NCBI GenBank assembly: GCA_044223995.1
Contig: JBGALE010000007.1
Span: forward strand, 1 to 64,000
DNA length: 64,000 bases
Reading direction: 5' to 3'
Source: JACMLD01 sp044223995
GTDB taxonomy: Bacteria > Bacteroidota > Bacteroidia > Chitinophagales > Chitinophagaceae
The notes under the pieces were generated by a model. That model had not been told where the DNA came from. It saw only the letters and a program-made list of their open reading frames with translations, and did no database searches. The stretch's first letter is position 1; each line of letters opens with the position of its first letter. This document shows positions 61,555 to 64,000 of the stretch, in pieces. The translations under genes and the position numbers were made by a program.

Positions 61555-61941
61555 CTAAATAAGGAAAACGCAGTTACGAATGTAAACTGCCACACCATTC
61601 TGAGGGGGAGGTGCATGATCTTTGTATACAATGGTAACCGGCTGGCTGATTAATTCAGTCTCCTGAAAAAAAGGCACAGTTGAATGCAGGATGGTAAAAT
61701 GTTTTACAAATCCGGTAATGCCATCAGTACCAAAATGACTGTCTTTTACTTTAAGGCTTTGGTATTTTGTTTTGCAGCAATCTTTCATTGCATTAGAACT
61801 GCTGCATTTCTCCTTTACCTCCTGTACAAAAGTAACAGTGGTAGATTTTAATTTACCGCAACAATAAAATTGACGTACCCCAAGCCCTACTACAGAGAGG
61901 CTGTAAATGGTAATAAGGAATATGAGCGTAATTTTTTTCAT
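61555..61941 (-). CDS. HYC_CC_PP-family exported small protein, copy 2
   Basis: 128 aa. Signal or anchor, then RQFYCCGKLKSTTVTF (the HYC position reads FYC), EKCSSSNAMKDCCKTKYQ with the CC pair, and DHAPPPQNGVAVYIRNCVFL at the end with the PPP element. Last 13 residues are identical to the paralogue at 58929. It lies upstream of the degenerate HMBD protein in the same order as in the other module copy. Confidence 0.75.
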   Translation of the reverse strand: MKKITLIFLITIYSLSVVGLGVRQFYCCGKLKSTTVTFVQEVKEKCSSSNAMKDCCKTKYQSLKVKDSHFGTDGITGFVKHFTILHSTVPFFQETELISQPVTIVYKDHAPPPQNGVAVYIRNCVFLI

Positions 61942-62066
61942 TGCAATACCAAAGATCGTACTTCAGTAAATGTTTTTTACAATCCCAGATTAGGTATTTA
62001 GATGATTTTGGTCATAATTAACATTTTAAAGCAGGGATTATTATCCAATCCATTCATGACAGATTT

Positions 62067-62744
62067 TTATCCGGATATTAAGTCTAACTGATAAGCAGCT
62101 TTTACAAGCCCTACCGTATTTTTAACCTGTAATTTATGGATCAGGTTTTGCCGGTGCGAATCGATCGTTCTTTTGGCTACAAAAAGTTTTTTCGCAATCT
62201 CTTCATTGGTCATTTCCATAGCAATCATCCGAAGCACTTCAATTTCCCTGCGTGTCAACAATTGTTTTGCTTTATCAATTTTTATCGTACTGTCACCTGC
62301 AGCATCAATCAGTTTTACGGCTACTTCGCTGCAGTAATAAACTTTACCGGAAAGTATTGTTTTAATTGCTTTAAGCATTTCAGCAGGTTCAATACTTTTT
62401 AATACATATCCTTTTGCACCCGCATCAATCATACTCTGTATATAGGCCAGTTCATCGTAGCTGCTTAATACGAGTATTTTAGCCATAGGTTTAAATCTCA
62501 AAATGCGGTATACCACTTCTGCTCCCGAAAGTCCAGGCAAACGATAATCTATTATGATCAGTTCAAAATTTGCCTTACTGATCTTAACCAAAGCGGATTC
62601 GGCAGTTTCAGCATCAACAACTTTGAAGGGCATCCATCTATTTAATGACTGCAGCATGAGTTTAAGTCCATCCCTTACCATTTTATGGTCATCAATAACC
62701 AATACATTTATAAAAGCAGCTTCTCTTAAATTTATTTTTTTCAT
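62067..62744 (-). CDS. NarL/FixJ-family response regulator
   Basis: 225 aa. Receiver domain with VLVIDDHKMVRDG, phosphoacceptor Asp66 in LIIIDYRLPGLSG, the SS/K switch residues in LVLSSYDE and YVLKSI; then a LuxR-type HTH: LTRREIEVLRMIAMEMTNEE, IAKKLFVAKRTIDSHRQNL. Its ATG overlaps the kinase stop (ATGA). It is expected to activate transcription on phosphorylation. It ends 126 nt upstream of the HYC_CC_PP copy 2 gene, so control of the neighbouring metal genes is possible but not shown. Confidence 0.9.
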   Translation of the reverse strand: MKKINLREAAFINVLVIDDHKMVRDGLKLMLQSLNRWMPFKVVDAETAESALVKISKANFELIIIDYRLPGLSGAEVVYRILRFKPMAKILVLSSYDELAYIQSMIDAGAKGYVLKSIEPAEMLKAIKTILSGKVYYCSEVAVKLIDAAGDSTIKIDKAKQLLTRREIEVLRMIAMEMTNEEIAKKLFVAKRTIDSHRQNLIHKLQVKNTVGLVKAAYQLDLISG

Positions 62745-63943
62745 AGTTCTCTGTTTGTGACAGGAATCGCAATTTTATAACGTGTACCCTTACTGATCAC
62801 GCTACTGATCTTTAATTTACCATCGTGTGATTTTACCCTGGAGTGCACATTCTGCAGGCCCATTCCTTTGCCGGCATGTAGGGGATCAAACCCACAGCCA
62901 TTGTCTGCCAGTTGTAAATTAAGCTGATGCCTGCTGTAAGTAAATACAATCTGAATCCTACTGGCTTTTCCATGTTTAATAGCATTGGTAATAAATTCCT
63001 GTACCACCCTGTACAAATCAATTTTTAATTCAGCAGACATTTCCGGTAACAAGGTATTTTGCCTGATGACAAAATTTATTTTTTTACAAAAAAGTGAGTA
63101 ATGACAAAATTCCTTTACAGCTTTTACCAACCCAAATTCAGCCAGTGTTCCCGGCATAAGGTTAAAGCAGATATTTCTCATGTCTGCTATTACTGCACCC
63201 ATGGCTTTACTTGATTGATTCAAAATATCCTTATTCGCTTTATTCTTTGTGACCTCTGCGGTGGAACTTACATAAAACTTGATGGCTGACAATTGCTGGC
63301 TAAGGCTGTCATGCAAATCCTGGGCTAGGCGGTGCCGCTCTTTTTCCTGTGTATCGATAATTGCCCGGATTATCAGGTTCTCTGTTTTCACCCTGAAAGT
63401 AATGTCACTTGCGGTTAATAAAACCAGTGGTTTTTTATTTTCATCCTTAAAATTGGAAACATTGATTCTAACGTGAATGGCTGTCCCATTTTTAGTAAAC
63501 AGTATACTATCGCTGGAAACAGGTTCATCCGTTTGTTTTAACTGTCTGGAGATATTCCTGAAACAGGCCATGCTACCTTTCATCAATACGGAGACAGATT
63601 GACCGTACAAAGCGCCTCTTTCATAACCCAATTGTTGTTCTGCTGCCTGGTTAAGGTCGCGGATCAGACCCGCCGGCGTGATAATTAAAACCATATCAGA
63701 AACCGCATGAAATATTTTATTGAAATAATCACGGGAGATGGTAATCGCCTTGAGGTCTTCGCCAAGCATATTAATACCATTGATTATGGCATCCACCTCA
63801 TCTAATTTTTCAGATATCGTCAGCCCCCCATCAAAATGTCCTTTTGAATATTCACTCAATCGGTAATTGATCTCATTTAATCGCTTATCCATAAAATAAG
63901 CATTTCTTTTATGTAATAAACTGTTGTAGCCATTTTTCAGCAT
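62741..63943 (-). CDS. Sensor histidine kinase (PAS, HisKA_3, HATPase)
   Basis: About 400 aa. Starts are uncertain: ATG 63943, or ATG 63892 (MDKRLNEINYRLSEYSKGHF). A short coiled segment leads to a PAS domain (FHAVSDMVLIITPAGLIRDL, YERGALYGQSVSVLM, RINVSNFKDENKKPLVLLTA), then the NarX-type dimerisation motif KERHRLAQDLHDSLSQQLSA with the phosphoacceptor His, and an ATPase domain (EFITNAIKHGKAS, DNGCGFD, GMGLQNVHSRV). No membrane segment, so the PAS domain senses something inside the cell. It pairs with the response regulator encoded 3' with a 4-nt overlap. Confidence 0.88.
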   Translation of the reverse strand: MLKNGYNSLLHKRNAYFMDKRLNEINYRLSEYSKGHFDGGLTISEKLDEVDAIINGINMLGEDLKAITISRDYFNKIFHAVSDMVLIITPAGLIRDLNQAAEQQLGYERGALYGQSVSVLMKGSMACFRNISRQLKQTDEPVSSDSILFTKNGTAIHVRINVSNFKDENKKPLVLLTASDITFRVKTENLIIRAIIDTQEKERHRLAQDLHDSLSQQLSAIKFYVSSTAEVTKNKANKDILNQSSKAMGAVIADMRNICFNLMPGTLAEFGLVKAVKEFCHYSLFCKKINFVIRQNTLLPEMSAELKIDLYRVVQEFITNAIKHGKASRIQIVFTYSRHQLNLQLADNGCGFDPLHAGKGMGLQNVHSRVKSHDGKLKISSVISKGTRYKIAIPVTNREL

Positions 63944-64000
63944 CAATAGTGTTCGCAAATATTTTTACTGGTATAGTAGCCTGATTTACGGCAAGGAAAA

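Overview
The window looks like a stretch of a Bacteroidota chromosome, most likely a Chitinophagaceae or Sphingobacteriales relative, carrying integrated mobile DNA. The evidence is a Bacteroides-type mobA/mobB/coupling-protein set with a YWFCY-like N-terminus, a CzcA-TolC fusion of the kind seen in Bacteroidota, an ArsR-gene promoter fitting TTTG-N20-TAnnTTTG, AT-rich intergenic DNA, and weak Shine-Dalgarno signals at most starts. No rRNA, tRNA, CRISPR array, integrase or complete insertion sequence was found. All family names come from recognising sequence patterns by eye; no search was run.

Left part (1-16.5 kb): mobile-element backbone with defence cargo. A remnant of a YhcG (DUF1016) nuclease is followed by a compact minus-strand type III CBASS operon (TRIP13-like ATPase, putative second HORMA-type protein, HORMA protein, CD-NTase, Cap4 with DUF4297 and SAVED domains) that ends in a LexA-like S24 autoprotease gene. 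A perfect 7-3-7 palindrome lies just upstream of the first gene. Next comes a complete type I Wadjet system (jetABCD) on the plus strand, then minus-strand mobilisation genes (coupling protein, HUH relaxase, mobA) with a nested hairpin upstream that may be oriT. A decayed copy of the coupling-protein 3' end sits on the far side of the Wadjet genes, so the Wadjet cassette is bracketed by two copies of the same backbone sequence.

Middle part (16.5-27.5 kb): accessory genes typical of integrative elements (radC, DUF932, ssb) mixed with candidate defence or stress proteins: a HEYIH metallopeptidase-like protein, a DUF2971 protein and a 930-aa PIN-domain protein. Two related, foldable direct repeats of about 130 bp flank the DUF2971 gene. 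A small mercury-type operon (ArsR regulator, MerT-MerP fusion, GDCCVxC protein) lacks merA.

Right part (27.5-64 kb): a large, almost entirely minus-strand heavy-metal island. It encodes four P-type ATPases (CadA/ZntA-like, CopA, CopB, and a PII calcium-type pump), two CzcCBA/CusCBA efflux systems (one with RND fused to TolC, the other with the RND pump split into two ORFs), a multicopper oxidase fused to metal-binding repeats and a CopB-like barrel, an AraC regulator with a metal-binding N-terminus, at least ten copies of a small heavy-metal-binding domain (YTCPMHP...PGxCPxCGM), DUF3347 and His/Cys-rich exported proteins, and a terminal NarL-type two-component pair. Together these would oxidise or chaperone periplasmic copper, pump cytoplasmic Cu/Zn/Cd out, and expel metal across the outer membrane. 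A two-gene module (metal-binding repeat protein plus HYC_CC_PP-like protein) is duplicated around a putative nuclease gene.
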